Assembly (NCBI RefSeq): GCF_041260155.1
Contig: NC_091946.1
Span: 22,701,141 to 22,765,140, forward strand
Direction of reading: 5' to 3'
DNA from: Ptychodera flava
Taxonomy: Eukaryota; Hemichordata; Enteropneusta; Ptychoderidae
DNA: 64,000 nt
Positions within the stretch are counted from its first letter, which is position 1. Each line of letters begins with the position of its first letter. Both the position numbers and the translations under genes were made by a program. The notes below the pieces were generated by a model. That model had not been told where the DNA came from. It saw nothing but the letters and a program-made list of their open reading frames with translations, and made no database searches. This document shows, piece by piece, positions 1-11,639 of the stretch.

Positions 1-653
1 TTAGCACACCCGGACGATTTCCGTTGACTGAGGTCAAATAAAAAGATTCGACAACTTAGTGTATCTTTTAACACTGGATTCTGGATCATCACAACTTTAT
101 TGAACCGATGCTCATCAACATACTTTAAACTTTTATTCGTTTCAAGGCCTCCGGCCAATTTACAAAGGGAGTATGTACTGAAACGTTTGATTGTACATAG
201 TATCACTGTATATACACAAATATAATATCACAAAAATTGCACAGGCAACACAGAAAAGAGAGAGCACATTAAAATTAAATATATCAATAATTACTAACAA
301 TACAAAAATATTAAGAGACACTTCATAGGTCTCAAAGACTGACTATGTAATTAAGAAAGCGTTATAAACAAAATTGCACAGCTTTACAAGTTTTGACAAA
401 TTCATATCATAGTTTGGCAAAACCTATAAAAATGATGATCTGTAATGAATTCTTCACGTAAATTGACTAACTGTGAATATAATACATATTTGTCACTGCG
501 TCGAAATGTTCATTTCGTTTTCCTTCGTAATGAAATGAGCGCCCTCTTGTGATGTATAGCATATTGCACTAATTTCTCGGGACAAGCGCCCGTGTGTAAA
601 CTTTAACCGTTGTATTTAAATTCTATGTACTGGACGATGAAATGCTAGTTCAA
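1..653. other. AT-rich flank, no gene seen
   Basis: No coding exon is visible on either strand. The stretch lies downstream (3') of the minus-strand cGAS-like gene that ends at 1184. TTTATT at 96-101 and 132-137 reads AATAAA on the minus strand and could be a distant poly(A) signal for that gene, but about 1 kb of 3' UTR would be needed, so this is only a possibility. Confidence 0.5.
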
Positions 654-1008
654 TTAAGGTAGTATGCACCTCGAAAGTGAAAGACCTAAACTTTTGCTCT
701 AACTTTCCTCAAGGAATCTTTCAATCATTCTCTTTCAAAATCAAGAAAAAAAATAGGGGGTCACCGTGCAAATTTTGGTACTAGACAAATTACTCAAGAT
801 TTACCGATATTAAAATTCAAAATGGCCGCCATCCCTGTATTAACTGTACGGAGAAAAATAAAACTTTCGAATTTCGAAAAACTAAGCCGGTGAAAAGTTT
901 TCTTTCACCAAGCGCTTTAAAATGAACCCCTATATGTTTGTTGTATATCAGAAGAGAATTGTAAAAGTTACAGAGTCCGAATGTCTGTCCCCGCGCGTTC
1001 TACCTTAA
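654..1008 (+). repeat. TTAA-bounded MITE, family A copy 1
   Basis: Starts TTAAGGTAGTATGC and ends TCTACCTTAA, so a TTAA target duplication flanks a roughly 350-bp body. The centre carries AAATTCAAAATGGCCGCCAT, the most conserved block of a family with at least seven copies in this window. No coding capacity. TTAA targets are typical of piggyBac-like non-autonomous elements, which is an inference from the target site only. Confidence 0.85.
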
Positions 1009-1183
1009 GTACTAGTATTTGACGGATATCCACTGTCTGTACTTTCAAAATTTCAACGAATATATACGACGTTCAGAGTGTGAACACCGAGAAGGATTCA
1101 AGAAGGGATTTCAAATAGAGTCAACTTGTGGTTTTCTGAAGTTGAAATGCAACAATAGTAGCATATTACAGGCAATTAGTGCC

Positions 1184-4134
1184 CTAATCGCGGAGAAAAC
1201 GACTCGGTTGGTCCAAGAATTCGCTGAGTTTCTCGACAACACGATCAAAGCCATTGCCGTCCTCTGGATCTTTCAGCTTTCCGTGTTTGTCTGTAAACAG
1301 ATTGATCTCCGGTATGAAGTAGTGGGGACATCGACGACGACTGACCCAGGTTTTCAACTCTCTCACAAGTCCCAAGACACGTTCGCCAAGCTTTTCACGT
1401 GACCAGTCGGTGGAGTGAGGATGTCTTTCACATTCCCATAGCAACAGCGTCTGGTTAAAACACACAACAAAGGCTTCACAATAAGTATAGGTATCGGGAT
1501 AAACAATCAAAAATACACCGTGTGTCTGACATTCATAGAGAAGGTACAGGAATCGCATATTTGCAATGAACAGGAGATTTTTCGCTCTGGCGAACAATGG
1601 GAAACCAGTAAGATAACAACTGATGCACCATAAAATAGGCTTACAACGGGCACGATGGAAGTCATAAAAAGATCATTTTAGCGGGAGATTCTGAGTAAAT
1701 GAATAGTGATTGGAGCAAAGTTAACTGAAGCGCCCGATTGGGTGAGTGGGTCTCGCATTTGGATCTGTGTGGTTATGTAGTTGTTCGAAACTATTATTTA
1801 TTCTCAAACAAAAATTGCATGTCGATTTCACACAGTTCAGGCGACACTCAGCTGGGACAGGCATCGCACTCTGTGCCGAACCATCACTATGTCCAATTTC
1901 ATTATTGTCGTGACAATGGAAGTAAAACGCCATCTGTTTTAAAACTCGGCTGCTCGGACAAGGGAATATCCCCTCGCATCAAGGCACGACTCTAACTATA
2001 TGTAAACCTACCTTCAAATGAAACGAGGACAAGACAGGTTTTGTTGAGCGGCACCAAAAGTCCTCTCGCAGCTTCTTCAAAATTCTGAGACACTGCTTGC
2101 GACATCCTTCGTCCTTGTCTATCCCTTCCAACAATACTACTTCACAGCGTTGAAATGACGTCTGCCTGTAAATGTAGGTTTTTTCAGATAAATGCAAAGA
2201 AATCCGAAAGGACTGTTCTGTGTTCGGTATTACGCTTTGCGGAATGAACTGATGTGCAAAGGGTCACATGTGATAGAGGAGACTGTTGTCTTCGGAATGT
2301 CACACCTAATCTCTATCAAAATCGCAATTTTCCCCTAGGTCAAAATCAATATTTCTACAAACTTGATAAGCTTACGGACTGTTCCCGTGATCAATTCTAT
2401 ACTGTTGTAGTATTATGCTTTCAGGTAGTTCGCGCCTCGAAAGTGAAAGACTTAAATTTTTGCTCTAACTTTCCTTGAGGAATCTTTCATCCATTCTCTT
2501 TAAAAATTAAGAATAAAAATCGGGGGTGGGTCACCGTGCAAATTTTGGTACTAGAGAAACAAATTACCCAAGATTTACCGATATCAGAAATTCAAAATGG
2601 CCGCCATCCCTGTGTTAACTCTATGGAGAATAATAAAATTTCCGAATTTCGCAAAACTAAGCCAGTGAAAATTTTTCTTACACCAAGAGCTTTAAAATGA
2701 ACCCCCACAAGTGGTAGATCAGATAAGAATTTAAAAAGTTCGAGAGTCCAAATATCTGTCGTTCTGCCTTACATGTATATGAACGGTACGGGTATCATTT
2801 GTATAGACATAAGCTTACCAGTAGAGACTGTCTTTCGCAACAGCATTTATTCCAACTCTTTTCACTTCTTCAACCTTGTCGGCAGGCGGCCAGAGCGACG
2901 TCCGTGGCCATTTCTCCAGCACCGACGGAGGTAGGCCCACACCGTTGTTCGGCACAAATGGTACCAGATCGACATATATGCCATCGTCAAAGCCTTGATG
3001 CGTCAGTTTGATGGTTATCGCCGGTCCGTGTGTCTTTTTGCACAAATGGACAGTTTCTACAAAAATATAATAAAACATTTTCTGTAAGAACAAAAATTGG
3101 ATCAAAAACTTTACAAGTGGATTTTAGGAACGCATTTCATCGGGATAAGCCAGTGAGTCATTCTGCCTTTTTTTATCACCATGGTAACACAGGTATATTT
3201 GAGCATAATCTTAATTCAGTCTTTGCAATGATGTTCATTTTCTTTCATGGTTAAGAAAAGTGGCATTGTAAGAAGAAAGTGGAATTTAAAGTGAAGAAAT
3301 CTCCGGCTTGCAAGCCCAGAAAGTAAATGAGACATGCCGATCAGGAATACCCTTGCGCAAGCTATCCTGCACCCTCAGTAGTCACTCTATCAGCCGTAGA
3401 GGGCAGTAACTCGGGAGCTTAAAGTTACGTCTTCGTTTCCGTTAGGACCATCTTAAGCAATACTATAGTAAAGAAACAATTGACTTTCAGGACCAGGCAA
3501 CCGTATGATGCTAATGAATATCAGGGTTATATGCATTACCTACTTGCCCGACTTCAAACATTTCTTTCTCCTCAAAGTTGTTCTCACTTACTTTCTTAAC
3601 CGACAGGATTTTATTCAACGTACCTCTCAAGTTGCGTTGCCTAATAGCCTCTTGAACCATACCCTTGAATAGACTTCTGACTTTGAAGGGGACAAGATCA
3701 TCGTCCATCTTCATGTCTTCTGAATGCCAGATTGGCATGACTTGGGAATTGTCCGTAAGTGACACATGATGGTAACCTTTCGGCGGACTTGGCAGAGGAA
3801 CTCTTGGTGTACTGATAATCTGACCGGTTTTATTAATATTGTAATATCTCGGTCCCAAAGACGTCCAGTGAAGATTTGGCAAAGCCTCCAATTGCACCAT
3901 GTAGTCGAATTCATCCGGTTTACTGACCTTTAAGCCCGAGGCGTAGCTGCCAGCACTGCGGGCCTGATGGCTGAATCTTTTATCCTGTTCGTTCACGTAG
4001 TCCAGGATAGTACCGACGACTTCGATCACCTTGTGCACAGCTTTTTCTGTCTCAGCTTTCCGAATTTTCACCTTGGTGTCGGTGAAATAGTTCAAGTCGT
4101 CGACAAGGTCCGTGCTTTCCGATAGAACCGGCAT
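1184..4134 (-). CDS. cGAS-like receptor A (Mab-21 nucleotidyltransferase)
   Basis: Four exons, read on the minus strand: 4134-3624, 3056-2819, 2165-2012, 1450-1184, joined at GT-AG sites in phases 1, 2 and 0, giving 389 residues and a TAG stop. The protein has the cGAS/Mab-21 fold in order: the GS motif at residues 62-63 in SAGSYASGLKV, the acids E75 and D77 in PDEFDY, a third acid D200 in YVDLVP, then the C-terminal helical domain with LLLWECE and RCPHYFIPEINLF. The three acids are those that bind metal in the family, so an active synthase of a cyclic dinucleotide or oligonucleotide second messenger is expected. The vertebrate cGAS zinc-thumb pattern is absent, as in other cGAS-like receptors, so the ligand need not be DNA. 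The length fits a catalytic core with no extra N-terminal domain. A head-to-tail paralogue lies 2.3 kb upstream. Ligand and product cannot be read from sequence; a non-sensing Mab-21 protein is the alternative. Confidence 0.9.
2423..2770 (+). repeat. MITE family A copy 2, intronic
   Basis: Lies in intron 2 of cGAS-like gene A, between the exon ending at 2819 and the one starting at 2165. It matches copy 1 almost end to end, including the TCAAAATGGCCGCCATCCCT core. The flanking TTAA has decayed on the left. The paralogous gene B has no copy at this place, so the insertion is younger than the gene duplication or was lost from B. Confidence 0.8.
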
Positions 4135-4241
4135 GGTCTTGTAACTGTTCTGAACTTCGATGAAAAATAGAGAAAAATGCGTAACCAGCTTTAGCCGAAT
4201 CGCAGCCTAGCTTATATTGAATAAGCACCTGTGTAAATCTG

Positions 4242-4251
4242 TTATATATAC
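4242..4251 (-). promoter_or_regulatory. TATA box of cGAS-like gene A
   Basis: On the minus strand this reads GTATATATAA, about 110 bp upstream of the chosen ATG. A start site near 4215 would leave an 80-base 5' UTR. Gene B has a similarly placed TATA box, which supports both calls. Confidence 0.5.
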
Positions 4252-4586
4252 GACAGAATGCCCAAAACATTGCGCAATGCATGGGGAATACCCTGAACTC
4301 TGCTTCCTGTGTGACGTATTTTATTCACAATATCTATAAATTGAAACGCATTAATGCAGCAGATAACAGACCTATCAAGGTACTAGCCAATCAAATTCAC
4401 CGAGTTTTCTCAGTGCTGACTCAGACAATGATCACACAGTGCTCCGGCTGAGCTGCTGACCATGCGGTCACCGTACCCCAAGCTGTCAACTTAAATGTTA
4501 TCAATTAGCGGGAATACCAAACTGCCAGGTAAGCAAATCGTTAAACGTTCAATTAGTAAGTAGGTTGTTGCCATTTTTAGCTGATC

Positions 4587-4624
4587 GGGGAATTTCAATA
4601 CGACATTCAACATGCGCATGCGTA
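4587..4624. promoter_or_regulatory. kappaB-like site plus GCGCATGCGTA palindrome upstream of gene A
   Basis: GGGGAATTTC (4587-4596) resembles a Rel/NF-kappaB site and is followed at 4614-4624 by GCGCATGCGTA, an NRF1-like palindrome. A second TGCGCATGCGT lies at 4836-4846. The same order of motifs recurs upstream of cGAS-like gene B. Function is inferred from motif shape only. Confidence 0.35.
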
Positions 4625-4846
4625 GAGTGTGTCACGGTCTCCAGCAGGGGCTTTCGAGGAATTTTACATGAATTTAAAGTAATTGGGTGCCTGAAACTAA
4701 CGAAACTAAGTTGGAGAGCATGCGACTTTAAAAAGTTTGTAACCCTCTGATCTTGGCTGGAGAATGTTTTTTATACAAACGATGTACAACTGCTTGCGTT
4801 TTGCTGAAAGTTAATATTAAACCATGGCCGTCTAATGCGCATGCGT

Positions 4847-5533
4847 GTAACGAACAAGTGCGAACTTCGGCTGAGCTTCTGCATAATTTTGATTCACACT
4901 ATATATCGCTCGGCAGTGACGTGTCGTCCAAATTCTGTTAATTAATAGTTGTGTTCTTGACTCATTGACTTTTTTATCCAGTGCTGTTAATATCTCCCTT
5001 TGGTCGAACATTCTGGTATAAACGCCCAGGAAGCACAAACCGTCGTTCCACCCTTCCCTGAAGTTGATGGATGGACACTTGATCGACTGAATTATGAGAT
5101 TGAATGCGTGCGCAGGCATAAATCAAATCGTAGTGGCTCTCCGTCAGAATGACGTCAGCTTTATTATTAATCCATGTAAAATCACGAGTGAAAAAAAAAA
5201 ACAAATTTCGTATCTGGTTTTATTAAAAGTTTAAATGACAATGACATTGACTAAATGAATTCTTTTGTGTTATAATACGGCTTTGGTGTCAGGTGAAGTT
5301 AGTCAACTGATATTGATCGTTGATCATAACTGTTCATAGTGTTCATACCTTACTGTCCATAACCTTGCACTGACAAATATTAAAGGCATGTAATAGGCCT
5401 ACATATTATGACTGACATTCAACATAGTATTTCAAGGTTTCTTTCAACAGTTTAAATTTTTAAATTTTAAACTGTTTTCTTTGTTTTTTCAGTCACTCGT
5501 ATTTGGTTTCAAACAGATTTCTGATCTCCACAC

Positions 5534-5535
<2 letters not shown>
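4847..5535. other. intergenic stretch, nothing recognised
   Basis: Between the upstream region of cGAS-like gene A and a microsatellite. AT-rich, with no supported exon, RNA gene or repeat family member on either strand. Confidence 0.5.
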
Positions 5536-5564
<29 letters not shown>

Positions 5565-5583
5565 CATACATACATACATACAT

Positions 5584-5618
<35 letters not shown>

Positions 5619-5708
5619 GGCAGACAGACGGACAGACACAGGCAGACAGACAGACAGACGGACAGACACAGGCAGACAGACAGATAGACAGACGAACAGA
5701 CAGACGAA
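5536..5708. repeat. compound microsatellite (CATA)n-(CAGA)n
   Basis: A run of about 12 CATA units turns into CAGA units with scattered changes. The long open frames across it are artefacts of the 4-base period. Confidence 0.95.
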
Positions 5709-6390
5709 CTAATCAAATTTTGAAAAAGAAACGACACAAACTATAGTGTAAAATGACGTGATGAATTACTTTATTCATTTATTTATCGTTGCGGTATTGT
5801 TCATTTGATAATATTCCTTGTGTGTATGTTTTCAAGTCATAAAGACTGATTTCCGGCAAAGACGAGGCGGGAATAATTTATGTAATAAAACCACATAAAA
5901 ACCACACATCCAACGCAATCAAAAGAATCTGAACGAATGCATGGATGTTTCATACAATATATACACACAATATTACAACCCAATATTACATGACAAAACA
6001 TGAAGTGAAATTTGTTTCTGAAATGTCAAATTACGGTCCAAGGTTCCACCATCATAAAACGTAATGTCTGCCATGCCTGATTGAGATGATCATAAACTAG
6101 TTGACGTTACAGTCTGCTTACTAGTTATAACACGATACCAGTAAATGCAGATAGAAAGAACTTCCGCTACAAACGACAAGTGTTCTTATATATCAGCTCG
6201 TAATACAAGTAACGATGTTAGGTTTTGGTCAAATAACTCTTAATTGTCTCAAATGTGTCATTGATTTACATAACACGGGGTACAGACTTGAACGAGCTCT
6301 ATCTTTTCAAATTCGCTTAACATAAATCTGTCTGTCAGCTGAAAAACACTTTAGCAGCTGCAATTTATCTCAAACGGGCACAAGTTCTGA
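5709..6390. other. 3' flank of cGAS-like gene B
   Basis: AT-rich, no exon seen. TTTATT motifs around 5770-5785 read AATAAA on the minus strand and are candidate poly(A) signals for gene B, whose stop codon is at 6391-6393. Confidence 0.4.
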
Positions 6391-6814
6391 TCATCCGCGC
6401 AAAAAACGACGCGGTTCTTTCAAGAATTCGTCGAGTTGTCCCTCAATGAAATCAAAGCCCCGGCCGTCTGGATCTTTCAGTTTCCCGTACTTGTCCTCAA
6501 ACAGGTTGATTTTCGGAATGAAGTAGTGGCGACAACGACGCTCTTTGATGTACTTTTTCAGCTCTCTGACAAGGCCCAAGACACGGTCGCCAAGTTTGTC
6601 GCGAGACCAGTGAGCGGCATCTGGATATTTTTCGCACTCCCATAGCAACAACGTCTGTAAACAAGTAGAAATGAGTCAAATAAGTGGCTCAAGTGCCGAA
6701 AAGAGCCAATACCACAACAAATAGCACTTTACTCCTTTGATAATCTGACTTGTATGATGTACATTCATGAAGTGAATAATGGTCAGTAGAACGTCCAACC
6801 TCACCCTGGGCTGC

Positions 6815-6908
<94 letters not shown>

Positions 6909-8916
6909 ATCACGCCTGCTCGTATACGTCATATTCATAGGTCAAAAGACTTACCTTCAAATGAAACGAAGACAAGACGGGTTTTGTTGAGCGGCACCAA
7001 AAGTCCTCCCGCAGCTTCTTCAATATTCGGAGGCACTGTTTGCGACACCCGCCATCCTTGTCGATATCTTCCAACAAAACCATTTCACAGCGTTGGAAAG
7101 ACGTCAGCCTAGAAAAGTAAAGAGTTTTGCGGCGGTTTATTTCTTTCGTTCAATCCGAATATCCACTGTAGACATCACTTTGTTTCTCATTTTACCAGTT
7201 TTTATCAGCCATGTGAACAAAGTCCGGTCGTGTAAAAAGGCAACTATGCACTGCTTAAACCAGGACAGAGCAGTACGAAGAAAAGTAACATAATCCACCC
7301 TCTTTATGACAAACAATGTGTTTTTACGAGACCTGCAATTCTTTAGTCTCAACAGGGATAACAGTGATTAGAGTAGCATATTTAGATCTATGATTTCGCG
7401 TTGAAGAAGGCGAGGTAAAGGTAAAATCTTAAAATATGCACGTGTGTAAAGACTTCAAAGGTGTCCCCATGTTTTCAGATGAATTTGAGAAAGAGCTCGA
7501 CAAAACCTGAGGTTATCTTTAATTTGAACAACTTCAAACTGAACATACACAAAAACATGACGATAATTAAAATACCTCTGATTCAAATATCAAAGATGAA
7601 AGAATAAATGAATGATGAATGAATGAATGAATGAATGAATGAATTAGGGTAAATGCATATTAGGATAGCAGCCCCTGGGCTTTGTTGCTGATAATCGCTT
7701 ACCAGTATACATTGTCTTTGGCTACAGAGTCCGTTCCAGTAGCTCGTACTTTTTCGACTTTGTGGCGAGGGGGCCACTGCGGTGACCGAGGCCAGTTGTT
7801 GAGCACAGACGGCGGTAAGCCACACCCACCGTCGGGTACGGTTGGTACCAAGTCAACGGATATATCCGCTTTTCCTGTCATCACTCTGAGGGTGACAGCG
7901 GGGCCATGCGTTTTGTTGTACAACCTGACCGATTCTGCAAGAAAAAAGCGAAACAATATCAGTCATGGAACGAAATCGTGTTTCTCGGAGTTTTACATTG
8001 GGTTGATCAGCCAATTGGAATGATAATTCGGTAGCTGTTCACATGATTTTCCGAGTTTCGAACAAAATGAACGAGTTGCTTTTGAATGCCCTCATGGCAT
8101 CTTTTGATGCTTTCGCCTGACTCAGTAACTTCGTATTAAAATTTCACAAGAAACTGTTTAACCAACTACAGCTATTTCAGTCTAAAGAGAACTTAGAAGT
8201 TCTTTTAGCAGAATTTGGTATTGTGATAGTTGACCTTCTCAAGATTGGCCCAAGATTTTCTGGACATAAGTATTGTTTTTAACACTCTCCCCTTCCAATT
8301 TTGGAGAAGGTATGCGAAGCATATGAACAATCAAATTCTCGAACTGATAGGTAGCAGCCTGACTGATTAAAAGCACTGACAATAAATAAAACTCCAACAA
8401 TGTCAAATAGATACCTCTTAAGTCACAATTCCGAATAGCTTCTTGAACAAAACCCTTGAATAGACTTCTGACTTTGAAGGGGACCAGATCACGGTCAACT
8501 TTCATGTCTTCTGAATGCCAGATTGGCTTGACTTGGGAACTGTTGCTAAATGACACATGATGGTAACCTTCCGGCGGACTTGGCAGAGGAACTCCGGGCG
8601 TCCTGACAATCTGACCTGTTCCGTTTATGTTGTAATATCTCGGCTCCGAGGACGACCAGTGGAGAGTCGGCAAAGCTTCCAACTGCACCAGATAGTCAAA
8701 CTCGTCCGGCTTGCTGACCTTCAATCCGGAGGCGTAGCTGCCAGAACTGTAGACTTGGTGACTGAACCGCTGGTCCTTTCCGTTGACGTATTTTAAAATG
8801 GCCTCGATGACTTTGAGTACTCGTCTGACAGCATCTTTCGTTTCATCCCTGCTGATCTTCACCTGGTTGTCTGTGTAATAGTTCAAGCCATCGATAAGCG
8901 TAGCATCAACAGGCAT
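6391..8916 (-). CDS. cGAS-like receptor B (Mab-21 nucleotidyltransferase)
   Basis: Four minus-strand exons, 8916-8415, 7934-7703, 7108-6955 and 6654-6391, with the same intron phases (1, 2, 0) as gene A, give 383 residues. GS is at 59-60 in SSGSYASGLKV, E72 and D74 lie in PDEFDY, and the third acid is D195 in SVDLVP, so the catalytic set is intact. The C-terminal Mab-21 domain has LLLWECE and RCRHYFIPKINLF. By eye it is about 70% identical to gene A in exon 1, nearer 60% in exon 2, and over 90% in exon 3. No zinc-thumb pattern. An open reading continues past the exon 1 donor into the intron, but the GTATCT donor after codon 167 is supported by homology to A. Expected role: cytosolic sensor that makes a cyclic nucleotide messenger; trigger and product unknown. 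Confidence 0.9.
6818..6906. repeat. microsatellite (CT)n-(CA)n
   Basis: A long CT run passing into a CA run in intron 3 of cGAS-like gene B, a little over 40 bases past the exon 3 donor. Confidence 0.95.
7598..7645. repeat. short (GAAT)n microsatellite
   Basis: About eight GAAT/AATG units in intron 2 of cGAS-like gene B. Confidence 0.8.
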
Positions 8917-9047
8917 CGTTTTAACTTTATAACTGGATGTTGATGAAGCACAAAAAATAATTTTAAACAGTCCTAGATTTGCTGCTGCAAAGATATCGTT
9001 TCAGTAACGTCGTTCGCACAGCAAAATAACAGTAAATTACATTGCTC

Positions 9048-9056
9048 TTTATATAC
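9048..9056 (-). promoter_or_regulatory. TATA box of cGAS-like gene B
   Basis: The minus strand reads GTATATAAAGAG, a strong TATA box about 135 bp upstream of the ATG at 8916. A start site near 9020 is expected. Confidence 0.55.
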
Positions 9057-9289
9057 GCTGAGCGCAATCACCACGAAAATCCCCTCACTAAATATAATGC
9101 TGTGACGAGCAAATTTGTGTTTTCTATTCAAATTTGGATCCATAGCCGACCAATAGTCAGCCAACTATTCACATCGGCGAATGGGAATCGACTGGACGAA
9201 GATTCCAGAAAATTTCACCTCGGTCGTTGCCTGCAATCCGATTTGCGAGTTTGTACCATTCGCCAATCAACTGCATTATATTAAGTGCG

Positions 9290-9365
9290 TGCTATTTTTA
9301 CCAGTTGGGGGAATTCCTCAGCTTAACTACGCATGCGTACAGCGAGCGCGATACCCTTACGGTCA
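9290..9365. repeat. arm fragment of the foldback element, with kappaB site
   Basis: Matches one arm of the element at 9597-9993: CCAGTTGGGG, then ACGCATGCGTAC, then GCGCGATACCCTTACG. It contains GGGGAATTCC (9308-9317), a textbook kappaB decamer, about 290 bp upstream of the predicted start site of cGAS-like gene B. Confidence 0.7.
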
Positions 9366-9404
9366 ACGAGAGAGAAAGAAATGCATATTGTTCATCTGCT
9401 ATTT

Positions 9405-9610
9405 AGGGCAGAGCCATAGTGGCACCGAGCCAATTTTTTTATTTTTTTTTATGAACCAGCAAAATTTCTCTCATTGTTACTGATGACTTGGAGTCTTGAT
9501 TTTACAAACTGTCCAAAATAATAGAGGCACTGCATGTCAAGTTGAAATTTTGAACATCTCCACCAGAATGAAACGATGAACTATAAAAAATGCAAAATAT
9601 GCGCAACAAG
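9405..9610 (+). repeat. dispersed repeat, partner of 11640-11865
   Basis: Shares CCAGCAAAAT, TTACTGATGACTTGGAGTCT and ATTTTACAAACTGTCCA in the same order and orientation with 11640-11865. The two copies have diverged clearly, so this is an old direct repeat of unknown type. No coding capacity. Confidence 0.65.
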
Positions 9611-9993
9611 AAATTCCATAATTTGCTACAGTAGAAGCGGTGATACCGAGAAACAAATTTAGTTATTCTTATTCAATTTATTATCAACGTACTCATTCAA
9701 TTTATTATCGACGTAAGGGTATCGCGCTCGCTGTACGCATGCGTAGTTAACCTGGGGAAATTCCCCGAACTGGTACAAATAATAGGACCTAGACGAATCT
9801 AGGTCGATTTATTATTTGTACCAGTTCGGGGACCCTCCCCCTCAGGCTAACTACGCATGCGTACAGCAAGCGCGATACCCTTACGTCGACAAAAAATTGA
9901 ATAATTACGTTGATAATAAATTGAATAAGTATAACTAAATTTATTTCTCGGTATTAGCGCTTCTACTGCAGCAATTTCTGGTTGCGCATACTG
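9597..9993. repeat. foldback element, arms about 190 bp
   Basis: Left arm (9597-9787) and right arm (9797-9993) are imperfect reverse complements around CCTAGACGAATCTAGG. Each arm carries TACGCATGCGTA (9734-9745 and 9852-9863) and a G-rich/C-rich block; the left one is GGGGAAATTCCCC (9754-9766), a palindromic kappaB-type site. The RNA or single strand would form a near-complete hairpin. No open frame of note, so this is a non-autonomous DNA element. Confidence 0.85.
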
Positions 9994-11639
9994 TGCATAT
10001 AGATGTATATACGGTACATTTTATACTTCGGCTGCCAAATACATATTTATCATCAACGTAAAGTTTCAGTTTAACAATAGACTCTGGAGTGAGAGAGGCT
10101 AGAGGCGATGTTTTGTCGAAAATCATGAAATCGGGCTTTGTCACTGTTGCAGTTAGTAAAGGCGCATGCGTGGTAATGCATATCGGTACGTGTGACATGG
10201 TATGTATTAAACCTAACCTTTGCATTAGATTTCTCTTTACAGTGAGATTGCATGGAATGTATGGATGCTGAAAGAAGTAAATTCTGAAAGTTGACAACCT
10301 GAAGATTACCAGAAGCTAAATTGTCGACGCTCCTTAAATAACTGCGAAATCAATCTTTCAATCCATTCAAAATCTGTCAGATCACAGAAAACAGAGTAAA
10401 ATGAGTGCCTAATGTTGCTGTTTTTGTTGATATTTATGTTGTTATTTGGTAATAAAATTTAAGAACACAAGTATCTATTTTGTTGATTCATTCATACTGT
10501 TAAGTTTCTAAATAACTGCAAAAGGAAAAAAATAATCATAGATCTCCCAAGGCTTTGAGGTGCCAACAAGACATCAGGGTACACCGCTGGTGTCAATTCT
10601 TTCCTATATACACTCAGCGTCGTTGTTCGTCCTTCTTTCCTACATACATCAGCAGACAGACTGTAGACGCCAATACCTTTTCAGATTCGATTTGCCTTGA
10701 CCCTTGGTGAACATACCTTAACATTGTGTTTTCAACCGTATCGGCTGAAACTTTCAAAACAAGGGCAGAAACTCATTCAGGCCAATATTTCCTGGGTCAC
10801 ATGTTGTATCAACTGAAGTCAAATTGTCATACTTGGTGTCAGGTTCCCTTATTTGTTCATTCAAGTTTTCCTCCTTGAAATGCAACTCTTCCAAGTCATC
10901 ATCCGGCGCCGTGTCATTCAAACACCGATTGTACTTAATCATATCGCAGTGTACCTCTCAAAGTACCTTGTCTGACTTCCACAAAGGATTTTATTGGGAT
11001 CCATGGCACATTTCATCCAAATCAGTGAACCAATTTGACTTCTCAACAAAGAAAATCAAAATTAGGCTATTCTAAATGGTGTCATCACCCAGATGTCTTT
11101 TGGGCCTATTCTGAAATGAGGATCGTTTTGAATCCCATTTAAAAGTCGGTATAAGAACAGTGCACTAGAATGTACACATGTATATCAAGTTGTGTCACAA
11201 TACAAGCCAATATTAACCATCGGGTGGTAATTTTTTTTAAAAATGTTCGTGTCTGAAGCCATTTCTAGGACGTGTTGGAATGAGGACACTGTATTGATAT
11301 TTCATATGCTCATCAAATTGTGTCAGAATACACCAAATATCGCCACTGGGTGACCTGTCACAACATTTTCCATGATTTGTTACATAGACATGCAAGAATG
11401 GATTTCGTTAAAAATATACAAGTACATCGTACTATGATGTGTATTCATTCGTCAACTTGTGTCACAATAGGATCAAGAATTCTTTTATTTTTCCATGTGT
11501 CTAGCTTTCTGTTTTATAATGCATGCAAGAAGACTAAAAAAATTCATTTAGTTAGAAAGTTCAGCTTCTAGATTTGGTAGTTGTTCTTAGTGTTTTGGAA
11601 CGTTTATATGTCAGGCCAGAGAAAAAAAAGATATTGTTC
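9994..11639. other. intergenic, weak local repeats
   Basis: No exon recognised. Between about 11160 and 11480 a motif like TCAAATTGTGTCACAATA recurs three times roughly 130-160 bases apart, suggesting a decayed short tandem repeat. The rest shows nothing that can be supported. Confidence 0.45.

Noticed and set aside
1019-1402. Plus-strand open frame overlapping the last exon of cGAS-like gene A
   Set aside because: It is antisense to a well-supported exon and has no domain.
5481-5737. Open frames on both strands rich in HTYI/RQTD or CLSV repeats
   Set aside because: Translation of a 4-base microsatellite.
6689-6913. Open frame with RERERERE and CVCVCV tracts
   Set aside because: Translation of the CT/CA microsatellite.
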